64,000 nucleotides of DNA from Isoetes taiwanensis (Eukaryota; Streptophyta; Lycopodiopsida; Isoetales; Isoetaceae): assembly GCA_021234155.1 (NCBI GenBank), contig JAJEKV010000134.1:1609328-1673327 (forward strand), written 5' to 3'. The position numbers were made by a program, and so were the translations under genes. The stretch's first letter is position 1. Every line of letters begins with the position of its first letter. Shown here one piece after another: positions 24,303 to 37,129 of the stretch. Below the pieces are notes generated by a model. It saw only the letters and a program-made list of their open reading frames with translations, was not told the origin of the DNA and did no database searches.

Positions 24303-27300
24303 TTATCCTGCATTGATTTCACCTGGTAAAGCTGGGGCATTAGAGGGGACTCGGTTAACCTCTATTTCTACTTTGTCTCCCGAGTCCAGAGTAGTATTGG
24401 TGGTTATTTCCCAGTTTCCACTACCGCGGCTTGAGCGAGATGCCACAGTTGTCTCAGTTGCCTCGAAAGGAAGCTGATTAAATGCATGTGCAAATGTGTC
24501 TAGGCCGTCTTTAGGTTCCAATCCTATATCGCCAACATTGCTGATCCTTGTATGCAATTCTTCAAGGGCCTCATCGCTGATCAAGTCCTTCCCAATAATA
24601 GGCCATGCAGGGGGCTTGCTAGCTTCAACAGTTTGATGTTTAACGTTTGGACTCGTCCTTCCTACAGGTGGAAGATTTGGTGTGGGTGGGCTCTGTACTT
24701 CCTCATCAGCCCGACTACGAAACCGGTTCTTTGAGGGGGGAATTGGTGAACAGAAAATCTCCTTAAAGTTCGAAACGGTACCCAGGTTATACGGATTCAC
24801 TTTGTTCTCATATCGGTACCGAAAGTTCTCATAAGTTGTCTGCAACCAAGTGAGCAATTCAGTATGGTGAGTCTTAACCAAGTGATTACACCTACAACCA
24901 GGACTCAAAACTGTGCTCGGACGATTTCCAACCATGCAGCCCACTCAGCCCACCTAATTCTTCCTAATGGACCATAGAACTTGCTTATATTTTTCCATCC
25001 ATGCAGCCACTCATCGTTTCTGATGGATCCAAATGGACCATAACAATTTTGTTGTCATGTGACCTGCTTTCTTATCTATTGGTCATCTCATAAATTTTAA
25101 CTATGAATTGACAATCCAAACATAAAAATTGTTAGCTACTATGAAAGTTTCAAATGCTTTGCACTAGTTACTCTCTTTTCCTCGCCACGACAGGAACCAA
25201 ATGTGAGAAATATGCAGCTGATATGTGAGCATAAATGCAAGCATAATACTAAGATACTGTTTTGTATCTATAATGCATTGGCATATAATATATTGGAAAC
25301 AGGAAACACCTTTTGCCAAAATCTTTGAGAATGAAGAATAATAGAGCTCGGTACATATGAAGAGAACGACATATAAATCCATTTACAGCATATCAGACTG
25401 AGCAAGGGTGAAGTAAGAACCTGATTGGTAATTATGAGATACAGGTGAAAGAATGTGAGACCACCAACAAACCAAACTGCAATAAATGTGTACGCCATGA
25501 GTAAGACTGATGCTGGAGACTTCCCCATTGCTCGCCATACTGTATAATGACCGTCATTCATGAGCAGCTTAATATAAAGTGCTGACATAGCAAACACATA
25601 TATGCACAGAACTGTTGTTGATGATACAAACATGAAGAAGAAACGATAATTTCTCTGCATTCCAGAAAAAACGATGAGCGTTAGATATTTTCCAAGTAAC
25701 AAATGACATACGATAATGAGAACAGCAAGTTAATACATTTAAGGACTTTAGGGTTCTGGAAAACACCTACTCTTCCATGCATAACAAATGTATGCCATAC
25801 TTATTATTATCTAACCAAGCCGTTTTATAATAACATGTATATTCTACTTGCAGATTCACAGGACCGCTTGAATATCTCTAGAATTATGCCTAAACTAGTT
25901 TTATAAGGCATGAGTAGTCAATTCTTAAACCGTTTTACCCTATGGGCGGAAATTGGACAACCACAACCCTTTCCAAAAATGCAATAAGGGGCTGAAACTA
26001 CATCACAAAATAACCAGTCTAAGTTACTCTCTAACTAACCTCACTTTAGCCAGCTACGAGCACTGCATATGCAGCACATCTCAGTCACCAGTTTGCTATA
26101 AGGAAGTCAGCAATCTCAACAATATACTCATTGGTTTCACCAAGATATCACTCTAGCAAGGCACCCACACTCTATCAATGTATTTTCTGCATATTCTTTG
26201 ACACACCTTTGCCACTAATCTCCTCTCTCTGACATCAAAAATAGCCATAAAATTTTTCAAGTAACCAGGCTAGCAAACATTCCAAAAACCATCTTATTTT
26301 CTTTGCAAAGCGCCCAAAATATCATTTATATTTAGCCAGCAAACGACAGTACAGCATTCCATTAAATGCCATCCACAAGCAAGAGTCAAATTCAGATAAA
26401 TAAAGGTACAACAACAAAGTATAAAATCAAGAATATTCATATTAATCCCTTTTACAGAGTGAAGAAAATATAGCAGTTCTAATAAATATTAGGTGTTAGA
26501 ATACCTTTCCAATGCATTGCCCAACCCAAGGGCAATGATGATCAAACCGTTCAACACAATTGTTGCAGATAGAACAGTGTGAACACCGAGGTGGCCTATA
26601 CAGCATACAAGTATCACAATACTTCGTTTTTACAGTGACCCCATTAACTATCACATCCTTAGTCCGAGGCAGCCTAAATCGAGGAGTTTGGCTCCCACCC
26701 CATTCAGCAGAGGCAGCTTCAGCATCTTCTTCAGGTTCAGGTGGATGCCTACTGCGAGGAACAATGCCAGGATCTCTCCCGGAAGTGAGTAGTAAAAGAA
26801 AAAGAACCTGCACGATACAAAGTGCAAGGTAAATTTCCGGAGTATCCTCTGTATCAGAAATGTTTGCACATGCATAGAATAGTCGGCATCAAAAAAAAGA
26901 TCGACTGTGATCTAATCAGAACGAGAAATTTTACTGGCGCAATGAGTGAAGAAGACATACATAGATGGTATACATTACAGTCATAACCATAATTGCAACT
27001 CCGCCATTATTAGAAAACTTATGCAGCAGATGTCTTGCAACGAAAACACAGAAGAGAATGGCTGGCACAATAATGAGGAAAAGGGTCACCACCAAAGACC
27101 TGACATCCGGTCCAAAAACGAGCCTCCCATTTAGGAAAAACCTCTGCAGAGGAAAACAAGATTGGCTTAGACTCCTAAAGCATCCATGGCTCAAAAGAGT
27201 TTGAGAAGATAATAGAATCTGCTTTAACAATGTACATGGTGCTTTGGTATTAGATATTTGCCTAGGGTAAGCGCTTATAAGGCTATTACAGTCTGTTTAC

Positions 27301-27456
27301 TTCTTTCCATCTGGGGATGATCAAATCACATGCAATTACAAAATACACGGTACTCACGTTACTGCCCTTCCAAACTTGATAAACATATTTGTTCGAGGTT
27401 GCCTTCTCATCATTTTGCATTGTGTTTAGAATATTTGGAGTCGTACTCACTGGCAT
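24303..27456 (-). CDS. Protein S-acyltransferase (DHHC palmitoyltransferase), PAT06/07-like, five exons
   Basis: Exons by GT-AG sites: 27456-27358, 27143-26961, 26807-26505, 25654-25421 and 24839-24303. All are phase 0 and total 451 aa. The first exon ends VYQVWKGSN before donor GTGAGT. The next exon reads [17 protein letters not shown] and the first membrane helix. [11 protein letters not shown] follows the second helix. The zinc/DHHC domain (residues about 158-190) has [31 protein letters not shown], with catalytic DHHC at residues 183-186. Two more helices lie in exon 4, then TTYE at 274 and a serine-rich tail. Such enzymes attach palmitate to cysteines of membrane-associated proteins in Golgi, plasma or vacuolar membranes. 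Wording (SGRDPG, HPPEPE, PPSKNRF) is closest to Arabidopsis PAT06/07. The first ATG after an in-frame TAA was chosen; a second in-frame ATG lies at 27420. No damage seen. Confidence 0.92.
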
Positions 27457-30029
27457 TTCCACATTTCTTCTTTATGAGATATTATGACATGTGTGCTGAA
27501 AGACATAAAAGTATCGGATGCATCTTTAAACTTCATACTCCTTCAGATGTAATCTGCTCTGTGCTAAACCAATATTTGTGGATCCCATTCCATCTACTAA
27601 GGATGGACCGTTCTTCAATTTTTGCCTCATATACCTGCACAAACCAGCAGTAACAAGAAGTTTGATAAAATGTCCCTCGATCCTAACATCAGCAGAGAAA
27701 AGGCACCTGGTTCAGCATCACAACAAACAAGAGGAATGCAGAGTCCCATATCTCACAGGCACAAACAACCCAAAGATAAAAAGAAAGAAAGTAATCGGTC
27801 CATTAACCATACCCTTCAGCATTAAACTACAAAACGCCAGAAACCGGTAAATTTTTAACAAAGGAGCAGAGATGAGGGAAACCCAGGAGTAAAAGGCAAA
27901 AGAGGTCCAAGGACTGGACAGATCGGAAGAGGAAAAAGACAGGAATCTGCAGAGGACAGAAAGAGGGGAAAATCAACAGGGACATGGACAAAAATAGCAG
28001 TACCTAAGCTGGGCAGATCATTCGTGGGGATAATCTCGCGTTTGGCATGTTGGGCGGCTTGAAAGGGGCAATGGCGAAGACGGAGGTAGTGGTAGGGGGC
28101 GCCATAGCTCCATCGCCGAAGTGGGTCCTCGTTGCAGCATGGTACTTTGGCTCTAGACAGCGAGGAACAAAGAGATCTAGCGGAAAGAAGAAAACCCACA
28201 AGCGACAACTCTGCAGCAGGCTAGGCTGGCATTTTGCACCAAAGCAATCCCTCTAGCAGACCCGTTTATTACGCCTTACGAGGCTGCCATGTCGCCCTCT
28301 GCCATCGCATCTTTCTTTCCTTTCTCTTTTCCGGTGGGGGCTCTTTCTGCCCATATTCTTAATTTTGGTATCCCATTTGCTCTGCTTACCCAGATGCCAT
28401 TTAATTTGTTTTTTCTCGCTTTGGTAAAATATTACAGCAAAATCCATGCATTGTTTCAAAGACATCCAATGTTTTAAGTGCATAAGATATTGTCTTGGGT
28501 GCCTTAAAACACTCGGTGACATTCTTGCATTCGCAAGTTTAATTGCAAGTTAGTAATCCTGATATCAGCATATTCTATCTAAATCGCGAAGTCTATCATT
28601 AGGATTTCAGTTTCCAGCTATTATATCCGTCTTTAAGACTTCACCTACACTCCACTACTTAAGCATGTCCCACCAAGGCACATGAATTTGGAAACAAAGA
28701 GCATAAGATAGAATGCACAATCGTTCAAAATCAAAGATGGGGAAGAATAGACATGTTAAATATGTAGCTAAACAATTGACCACATCCCTTGGATGTTGCA
28801 TAACTTATTAGGGTTGCCTTTTGAGACACATGTAGATACGTTGAGGAATTGGGTCACTAATGTACATACTAACAACCCATGGTATTATCTACATATCATA
28901 GTCGTCACCCCTTAGGTGGAGTAAAAGGAAATCATGGTTCAATCATCAGCAGATTGAAGTGACAAATAGCAAGGCTTCACCAAATCAAACATGGCCATGG
29001 TAATCTTCATTGTCCACGCGCTCTTGTATAGTCTTTGCAAAGAAGGACTAAGAAGTCATCTTGGAGACAAGCTCGGACTACGTAGTCCCACCAGGAATAA
29101 CTCATCCTTCTAGAGAGATACCTTCCAGTAGAGCCTCGGGATGAGTGGCCTTCCATCATGCACACTCCCTTAATAGCATGGACTACCTGCCATATATCTT
29201 TAGGTTGCTGGTAGTTTGCCCAATCAGTGTCTATAACATTTCATCTTGAGTGTCCTGAGGTTCCTATGCTCTCCACTTGTTATAAGCTTATGACTATGTT
29301 TTCTAACATGGTGACATATAACATGCCTAAGCCCATACACGTGGAGTGATCCACAAGGAAGGGAAGGATGTGTGTTCGAATTTTGCAATATCCAAACAAA
29401 AGCATACATAAGCTAAAAACAAATAGGGTTAGACCATCCTTCGAAGTACGCCAATGATATCCTAGCTTCGATAGAACATTCGAACCATCTAACGTGACAT
29501 GTTCGAGATTGCTGAAAACAATGTCCTGGAATACTGAAGATAGTCGTGGTAGAACTTGCTGCTGGAGGGTAAAGAGCTCATGTATTAGATCACGATGCCG
29601 TGCAAAGAACCAAAACCGCCCCAAACACAAAGTCGTAGGTCTCAAAGAGTATTCTCATCACGAGGATCTTCATATTGGATGGGGCTTTGTTCTGAGCTCT
29701 TCTCATCATGAGCGGAAAGGAAGGTAAATAGATAAAGTAGTATAGGAAGATTATAAATTTGATTGAAGGTGCAGGGACTAATTCAAAAGCTGATAAATCC
29801 GTGCCAAAAAGTTGTGCGTCAATAAGCCACTCAAAAATTGACTTGAGGGAAGTCGACAGGGAGCAAGTCAATACAAGTCCGGGTACGAAAGGATCGTGGA
29901 ATCGGCATGTTGGAATCGTCGAGGGCAGGTTGATATTTTTTTGCTATAGCGCCCCTTGAATAAAATTGTTTCTACCCTACCATGAGATTGTTTTGATGCT
30001 AATTTTGCTATCGATGTTGCTGATTCTGT
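27457..30029. other. Upstream region of the S-acyltransferase gene and non-genic DNA
   Basis: The first part should hold the promoter and possibly a non-coding first exon of the S-acyltransferase gene. A CT-rich open stretch at 27855-28208 on the minus strand ending at a possible AG|GTACTG donor is a candidate 5' UTR exon, but it does not encode a recognisable N-terminus. The rest, to 30029, shows no gene I can name. Confidence 0.4.
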
Positions 30030-30423
30030 CACATTTAAGGATCTGAACGGGACTTGAACCCACTACCTCTCAAGATCTTAACTGAAAAGGCCACGATGAT
30101 TTGGATGAAACCAAATCACATGCTCCAGACCTGATGGTCAATCGTCAGACGATCCTCCCCTTAAGGCTTGCAACTGGGAGAATTTGGGGCGGACCGAAAT
30201 CGATCTGTACGGGACTGAAATCAAGGAGTGTGACGACAGCCATCTAGACCCCCAACCCTATTACGAGTTGCCCACACCATTAGGGCATGAGTTATCCAAA
30301 TCATACTTTCACATTTAAGGGTCTAAACGGGACTTGAACCCACTATCTCTGGAGTGGTAGCTGTGCATCCTAACCGAAAAGGCCACGATGATTTGGATGA
30401 AACCAAATCACATGCTCCAGACC
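30030..30423 (-). repeat. Two direct copies of a tRNA-like (SINE-like) segment
   Basis: Two copies, about 30030-30140 and 30306-30423, share CACATTTAAGG.TCT.AACGGG and the block from GGCCACGATG to the run CATGCTCCAGACC. On the minus strand both contain GGGTTCAAGTCCCG, a good RNA polymerase III B box, with GGCCTTTTC(A/G)GTTA(A/G)GAT upstream, which is loosely A-box-like. This suggests tRNA-derived SINE heads; no poly-A or other tail is obvious. The second copy runs into the palindrome at 30384-30469. Confidence 0.45.
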
Positions 30424-30469
30424 TGATTTGGTCTGGAGCATGTGATTTGGTTTCATCCAAATCATCGTG
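30384..30469. repeat. Perfect 40-bp inverted repeat with 6-base loop
   Basis: Left arm 30384-30423 and right arm 30430-30469 are exact reverse complements, separated by TGATTT. The left arm is the end of the second SINE-like copy, so the right arm looks like a snap-back duplication of it. After the right arm the text ATACCTGATGGTCAATCGTC resumes, as in the first SINE-like copy. It could extrude as a hairpin or cruciform. Confidence 0.95.
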
Positions 30470-30689
30470 CTCTATACCTGATGGTCAATCGTCTCCGATT
30501 CACTGGATCTGATACTCTGTCGGTGGATCTACTGCTAGTCCCATGAGGCTGATGCTGATTAGGCTGGTATTGGACAGGGTAAGCATGGATGACATAGTAG
30601 CTTTAGGCGCTCACAGAGGCAATGGACAGTGGGCAGTATTTGTACAATCATATTGAGTAGATGTGGTGCCAGTTTACTGAGCAGTGTGG

Positions 30690-31905
30690 ATCTACTAGGG
30701 AGGACATATTCTTCAAGTTTGGAAGGACTTGATCAAACACATGGTTGAAGTCAAAGAACTGTGGGATCTGGTTGACCCCGAGGGAGAATATGAGGCGCTA
30801 GAGACAAGAAGAAATAATACTCTGAGGTGTGTGTCTAGAAGGTCAGTTAACATCGCAACTAATATTGCTAGTGCTAGTACATGAAATGTTTAAACTGGAG
30901 ATACCTTTGGTGCAAGGTTGAGTGTTGCAGGGAGATCAATTTATTCAAAAATCAAGGAGGCCAAGGTATAATAATTTGATAGGTATGTCATAAACTAGGA
31001 AACATGACACCTAAGCAAATACGGATTTTCTTGCTTAAGCATTATGAAGAGAAAACCTCTTTTCCGAGATCTTTTGGAAAAAGAATTGAGGGGGCTTAAG
31101 TTACAAGATGATGGTGATGTAGCAGAATTTTTCAATAGGTTCGATAATCTAATTGCAGATTTAGTTTGGGCAGGGATAAGTGTATCAGAAAAATGCCAAG
31201 TGTTACAAATATCTCGAGCCATATTAGAAAATGAAATCTAGCACTATTTATAAGAAACATGAATAAAGATAGAGAAGAGGTTGAGAGAATATTAAGGAAA
31301 AGATATAAGCAGAAGAAAACTAGAGGATGAGATGATACCAGTGAGATACACTGGAAGGGAAAAAAATGAAAATGGGAACATGCTATTACTGTCATGAGGC
31401 AGGTGATTTCAAGAATGAATATCTAAAACTCAACTCACACTTTAATTGTTATCATGTGGTGGTAAAGGACATGTTGCAGCAAAATGTCCTACAGCAAGAG
31501 AGTATGGAAGAGGTAGGGGAAGAGGAAGAGTGGCCCGCGCAGGAAGAAATACTAGCTTTAGAGGACGAGGAGGAAGAAGGGCTACTGGAGTGCACATAGT
31601 TCGAGAGCAAGCTGAAAATAAAAAGCTAAGAAATCGAAGATGAAGATGAGGTAAATTTCAATAATGCCCTTGAAGCTAACAAAAGTGATGAAACTTTTGT
31701 AATTGATAATGAAGCCGAAAGATCAATAGTTCAATCTACTATCTTCTCAAAAATCTCTCTCAAGCAAACTCAAAAAGCATTCAAGTGGGAAGTGGAGACT
31801 TGCTGCCTACAGAAGGAAGAGGACTGGTGCAGTTGATAGATTTCGAATGGAAATTTGTAGATATTGAGAATATATTGTGTGTTCCAGGCATTGTCAAAAA
31901 ACTAA
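30690..31905 (+). mobile_element. Ty1/copia element, 5' part: gag and protease start
   Basis: Broken gag: KELWDLVDPEGEYEALE-like text near 30755, LLEKELRGLKLQDDGDVAEF..FDNLIADL (UBN2-type gag, 31070-31170), a first zinc knuckle CYYCHEAGDFKNE (31381) and a second, across a frame change, CGGKGHVAAKCP (31455-31490), followed by an RG-rich stretch. Protease-region text LLPTEGRG..FVDIENILCVPGIVKKL ends at 31905. There the LINE at 31906 begins and the copia reading is cut. The continuation (IFASQLVELGYKI) is found on the minus strand from 44978 downward. Confidence 0.85.
31891..31905 (+). repeat. LINE target-site duplication, left copy
   Basis: TTGTCAAAAAACTAA, identical to the reverse complement of 44979-44993, which directly follows the LINE poly-A tail. 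It belongs to the copia protease reading frame (IVKKL). Confidence 0.93.
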
Positions 31906-32021
31906 GGCGCAGCCCACAGGCTAGGGTTTTGGCGCCGTTCACCGATATCTCCCTCCTGGTGTCCGCTTCCCTCATTTTTGGTGCGTTGGAAAGCCCGTGG
32001 CGATGAGCTTTCCAACGGTGT

Positions 32022-33616
32022 ATGGCATCAGGTGGTTTTCGTGCTGCTTCAGTCCCGGAATTGGGATCCTCTATTTCGGCCTCCATGGTCGCCTCCGCCG
32101 GTATGCATTCTTGCTCGCAAGTTTCTGCCTCTCTGGCCTCTCCAGTGCTTCCTCCTAATTCTCGTCTCAATCCACTTGCATATGCCCCCTCGCCTCTATG
32201 GATTTGCAATTCCCTCCCTCTCTTTGCCATGTACTTCACGCTTCTGCCTTCTTCCTCCTCCCTCCACCTCTCGCCCAACTTCGTCTTCTCTTGCTCTCCC
32301 ATCCTCTTCGTGCCTCTTGCCGCCTCCTCCTCTTCCCTCTCGCTCCTTGGTCTGCCCCTAATACTGTTGCTCGAGTATCACAAACGCTTCAAATTTTGGA
32401 TTAAGCGAGACATGACTTCGGTGTGCGTTACTCGCCGTGTTGTCAAAGCGGTGTCTCTTATGATGGAGAATAACAAAAGAGAGGTGTCCGAATATATGAA
32501 AGAGCTGCAAGTGGTCTTGAAGATAGAATGGATGTTCAACCGCCTCCCCGATAACGTGTTCTATGAAGCAGAGGTGTGTTCTAGTGCCTTCCTTCAGGCT
32601 GGTGTCTCGGTTGTGGAGATAGATCATAGTGTCCACTTGCAAAGTCTGGACAATCTAATGTCCCATGCGGTGGTATGTCATTTCACTGATCAGTTCCTTG
32701 ATCTCAAGAGGATGGGATTTTGGTTGAAACAACATCCGCAAAAGTTGGGATTGCCTCCGATGAGTCCCCTCGAAAGTTTTGGATAGGCAAAACAATTATT
32801 TCTTAGTGATGTTCGGGTCGCCTATTGTTGTTGATAAACTAGTGGAGCGTGGAGTGGATCCTTTGTGGGGACATTATCTCTTGTATCAGGTATACACCCC
32901 TGGATTTCTTCCTAATAAGTCTGGTGCACGCCGTATGCCCCCGCCGGGTTTGCATTGGAGGACTTCCCAATTGAGTTGCGTGTTCCGTGACTTCTTGATC
33001 TCCATTGCCAATGGATTAGGGTTGCACCTTGCTCATTCGATTACCAATGGTCCTCGTATTTGTATTTTCCTTCCTGCTGAGGCTTCCCTCCCCAAGTCTG
33101 TGGTCGTTAGAAGTGGTCCACTCTTTTTTAAATATAAATTATCTTTGCTTAACGGCCTATAGCTTGCCAATATGTTTCCTGATGTTGAGGCCTTCTCTGC
33201 TTATCGTGTGCGCAGACCCTCCATTCCTATCCCTCCTCCTACTTCTGTCTCCCCTACTTCTATTTCCCCTGCTGCCATCCCTACTCCACCCGCCTCCACA
33301 CTTTTGTCTTGCCATCACCCCTTCTTCGTCTTCTACCCTAGCCATTGGCACACTCCCCGCAGCCCATAATTGTCTTCCTTCTGACCAGCAAGAGAGGCTG
33401 GACATGATTGCACGCAAGCAAGAGCGCATTGAAGAAGAATGGTCCATTGCCCGCATGAAAAAAGCCGCTCGAAGGAGGAATAGCTTCGCTCCACAGCCTT
33501 CTGCATCTGCTTCCCCTAACCTTGTTGAGCCAACTCTCCTCACCACTGACACCGCGCATCCAATAGCATCGCAACCAAATTGGGCTGATCAAGTGGAGAA
33601 TGAGTCTCATATATAA
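32022..33616 (+). pseudogene. LINE ORF1-like protein (DUF4283-like)
   Basis: Reading across frames at about 32790, 33160 and 33370, the middle part has text such as LHWRTSQL..VFRDFLISIANGLGL..RICIFLPAEA, resembling the DUF4283 nucleic-acid-binding region common in plant L1 ORF1 proteins. The C-terminal part (33370-33616) is charged and helical. It would package LINE RNA. Frame changes make it non-functional as read, and the true start is uncertain. Confidence 0.5.
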
Positions 33617-33657
33617 GTTGATGTGGACTTAGAACATCCTCCACGTCCACCTGATCA

Positions 33658-35521
33658 ATGAAGTTAATCTCCTGGAATGTGCGGGGGGTTGCCTCCTCCC
33701 CTACTAAAAGGAGCAGGTTGTCCATGGCCCTGACTAGGTGGGACTCAGATTTCATTTGTTTGCAAGAGCATAAATGCAAGAAAGAGGATGCCTACAAAGT
33801 TCCGCAAAGAATCAATAGGCGCATAATGTTCGGGTGGCACCGCAGACTCGGCAAAGAAAGGTCGGGTGTCCTTACAAAGATGGAGGAGGACGATTCCAAA
33901 GGTCAATTACTCGTGTTGACATGATTTGGCCGGTGGATCATAGTCAAGTAGGGCAAGAGTGGGGATTGGTTAATGTGTATGCGCATAATCGACCACGCCG
34001 AGAGGTGCATTGTGGGCTTCTTTGCGCTCCAAATTATCGAGGTTAGGCCCCCTGTAACGGATCATGGTGGGTGATTTTAACATGGTTGAGCTTGAGCAAG
34101 ACGGATGTGGCGGAGGTGCGAGATAGTGCGGGGGTTTGAACGGGAGCAAAGGGCACCGCTTAATGCAAGATTGTGGCTTCATAGAAGTTGAGGGTCCCTC
34201 AAGTTTTACTTGGTGTAATGGCTGGTTGGGTGGTGGTAGAGCATATGCAAGACATGATAGAGGCTACTATAATGCTTTGGTAGCAACCCCAAGGTTCTTT
34301 TCATCGTGAGAACCTCTTGAATACCGCAATTTCCCACCATAATCCACACGATTTCTTTGCTCTCATACGGTGGTGCATGCCGCCTCTAAGACATATTTCA
34401 AGTTTGATACATTTTCTTGAAGGATGATGATTTTGTGGCAGTCAGAGACAAAGCGTGGTTCACTTTTTTCTCGACACGGGGCATGGCGTATTGTTGATGC
34501 TCTCGGGCCGCGGAAGTCTTTTGCTAAAGGTTGGGGTCGTGAATGGGCTGTTGCTCACCGGAGCCTTCTGCTGGCTCTTTATCGACAACTTGATGCATGC
34601 AGGTATGTTGCCCCATCAGATGGTCATGTGGAGAAGCAAATTTTGTGTAGCATTAGGCAGATGGAATCTGAACAGGTGCACTTTTCTCGCATTAAAGCTG
34701 GGTTGCAATAGTTCAAGGAGGGAGACCGGTGTTACGTGTTTTTCTTCAGAGCTGCCAAAACAAGAAAGCTAGCTGCATCTCTTCAATCCCTGCAGACTCA
34801 GGATGGGCGTGTTGTTTCAGATCCAGCTGAGCTTAGAGGCTTTTTGCATAATCACTTTTCAGCTTTCTTCACTGCTCGGCGTCTTCCCTTTCACGGTCCA
34901 TTTTTTAGCGACCTTGCTTGCTAAGGTTCATCCTATAGTCACCAATGAGCAAAGGGCCACTTTTTAGAGGCCGAGATCAGCCGTAATGATTTAGCCGAGG
35001 CCACATTTTCTCTCAAGAGGGGCAAGTGTCCGTGTCTTGATGGTATTCCAAAGGAGTTTTTCCGTGAGTATTGGGATTGGCTTGGTGCGATGTGTATGAT
35101 GCTTTCAGGGATTTTAAAAGACAGAGGCACTGGACAAAATCCTCAACTCGTCGTTGCATCTCCCTTATTCCAAAATGTAAGGATCCCTCTTCCATTTCGA
35201 GATTGGCCCCATTACTTTGTTGTCATCTGTACAAGATCTTTGCTAAAGCTTTTGCTCGAAGCTTTGTGGCGTGCTTACCGAGTCCATCTCCTCCACGCAA
35301 TCCAGTTTCTTGCCTCACGGTATCTTGAATAATGTGGCAGCAAAGATATGAGGGTCTCTATTGGGCTAGAATGCATGGTTACCCCATTGTATACTTGAAG
35401 CTGGATTTTGCAAAAGCATATGACAGTGTTGACTGGAGTTTCCTGGAGCAGTGCCTTTTACGTCTTGGTTTTGGTGCCCAGTTCAATGATGTTATGAAAC
35501 TTCATTATTCTCGCTTTCGCT
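33658..35521 (+). pseudogene. LINE ORF2, endonuclease and start of reverse transcriptase
   Basis: Starts MKLISWNVRG..SPTKRSRL..FICLQEHKCKKED, the apurinic-type endonuclease N-terminus with its catalytic Asn (WN) and Glu (QEH). Later, YPIVYLKLDFAKAYDSVDW (35383-35440) is the first catalytic block of an L1 reverse transcriptase. Several frame changes occur between. The reading ends at KLHYSRFRL, where the LTR interrupts it; the next RT block continues on the minus strand from 47031. Confidence 0.85.
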
Positions 35522-36112
35522 TGTTTGGGGTCTAGGTTCGAACTCCTGCAAGACAAGACACCCTCTGTGGAGGACCCTTGATCTAATCAGAGAATCCGGG
35601 ACTATGTCACGCTGGATTTGCAAGAAGAGAACAAGAAGAAGAAAAACAGAAACAAAAGAGAACAATGAGAGGAAAATGATAAGCTTCCTTGATATCAATG
35701 ATGAACATACATGAGCTCTCGCAATCGAGAGAAGACCGAAAAGAGACAAGACTCAAAACTCATCTAAAACTCATGTGCTAGCTCTACTCATATATATAGT
35801 ACAATGGCCTTTGGCCCAAGATAGACACTGACCGATCTCGCGTTTACTCGAAGGAGGCCCGATTTGAAGGAATGCAAGCGGTGCCTCTTGAAGTGCCTAG
35901 AATCATGCCGACGCCGACGCGGGCGGTGACGGGCCGCCACTTGTCCGAAGGGCGCCTTTGTTGACCGGACGCAGTTTGATCGCGGGGGTCCGGCCGCTTG
36001 GTCTTCTCACGAGCCTTTGATGACCGACCCGTGGTCGATCGTGGGATCCTTTTCTTCTGACCTGGTCCGTCAGATGCATGAATAGTCCCCGCATCAGAGG
36101 CACAGACTAACA
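35522..36112 (-). repeat. 3' LTR of the nested Ty3 element
   Basis: 591 bp; reading the minus strand it starts TGTTAGTCTGTGCC and ends CCCCAAACA. It is the inverted counterpart of 47032-47636. A TATATATA box and TTGGGCCAAAGGCCATTGTA are shared. Flank TCGCT (35517-35521) nearly matches TCGTT next to the other LTR (reverse complement of 47027-47031), as expected of a 5-bp target duplication with one change. Confidence 0.9.
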
Positions 36113-36121
36113 CCCCCCACC
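36113..36121 (-). other. Polypurine tract of the Ty3 element
   Basis: Minus strand GGTGGGGGG immediately before the TG of the 3' LTR, the expected plus-strand primer position. Confidence 0.75.
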
Positions 36122-37129
36122 AAACGACACTCGTGGTGAAGAAAAGGAGGAAGTGTCTCCGAGGGGCTGAAGCCATCACCTGAAAGTGATCATCACGGAG
36201 GAGGAGGACGGCACCATTATGGTAAGTGCCAATGAGATCCCGGGCGATTTGAAGAGCAGAGGAGGTTGAGCCCAAGGGCGGATCGGGCGCCAATGAGAAA
36301 ATGAGAGCGCACCATGTCTTCAAGGGCGATGGGCTTCGAAGAAACAAACCGGCACTCCATGAGTAGGCAGGTCCGAGACCGGCGCACCGACGCCGCATTC
36401 GGATTGCAAAGGAAAGATGGGACGCCGCCGATTTAAAGAGCTGACCAGATGCACTTGAGAGCAAAAGACAGAAAACCAGCCTTTGACGGTGGGGGATCAA
36501 GGATCCGTGAGGTGGCGGCATTCTCGCAAGAAGGTGTCAAGACCATGAAGAGCATCAGCAGGGCGCTAAGCCAACCACGCCATTGGCAATATAGATCCAA
36601 TTTGTAGTGTTATCAAGGGTGGCACCATCCTCCCAATTGGAGCGGCGACAAAACGAGGATCCCATCGGAGATCCGGTCCGAGATCCGAGGCGAGTCCATC
36701 CAAAGATGGCCATCCATGACCTTGGTCCAAAAGGGGAGACGCCAATCGAGGTGAGGAACCCCGGGCGTGGAGGGACACCCAGGAAGCATAGGGAGAGGGG
36801 ACCATGCCCGTGGGCGGTCGCCGAGCCCGCTCCCCCCAATTCACCAGGACAAGGGCCGGATCAAGAGCTTTGCACCAATGGTCCCAAAACGAAGCGAGGG
36901 AGAGAGTTTACTGGAGGGCTATCCCAACCCGTGGGGACCGCCTTGCTATCCGGAAGAGCACGCAGCTTGATTGTAACCCGCCGGTGTTTGCATATAAACT
37001 TGTGCAAAGGGAAGATCCTCTGGATGTCCCGTGATACTTCCTTATCTCAAGGCCTTCAACTTGCCGTGAGAGGCAAATGATGAGCAAGCTCCCGGCATGT
37101 ACTCTTGATGAAGAGCATGTGTCCGATCA
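36122..37129. other. Ty3 element 3' non-coding region
   Basis: GC-richer DNA between the extra ORF and the polypurine tract. Short open stretches on both strands match nothing I know. Confidence 0.4.

Larger units (their letters stand above)
31906..35521 (+). mobile_element. L1-type LINE, 5' part
   Basis: Begins right after the target duplication with GGCGCAGCCCACAGGC and carries an ORF1-like and an ORF2-like region on the plus strand. It stops inside the reverse transcriptase at 35521, where a Ty3 LTR starts. Its remaining 3' part is at 44994-47031 in opposite orientation. CT-rich leader sequence fills roughly the first 400 bases. Confidence 0.9.

Noticed and set aside
27855-28208. N-terminal exon of the S-acyltransferase
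   Set aside because: It does not encode the expected VYQ.WKGSN start; the better first exon is 27358-27456, leaving this at most as 5' UTR.
35844-36521. 225-codon minus-strand ORF across the 3' LTR edge
   Set aside because: It crosses from LTR into the 3' non-coding region; open by GC content, and not matched by the other LTR.
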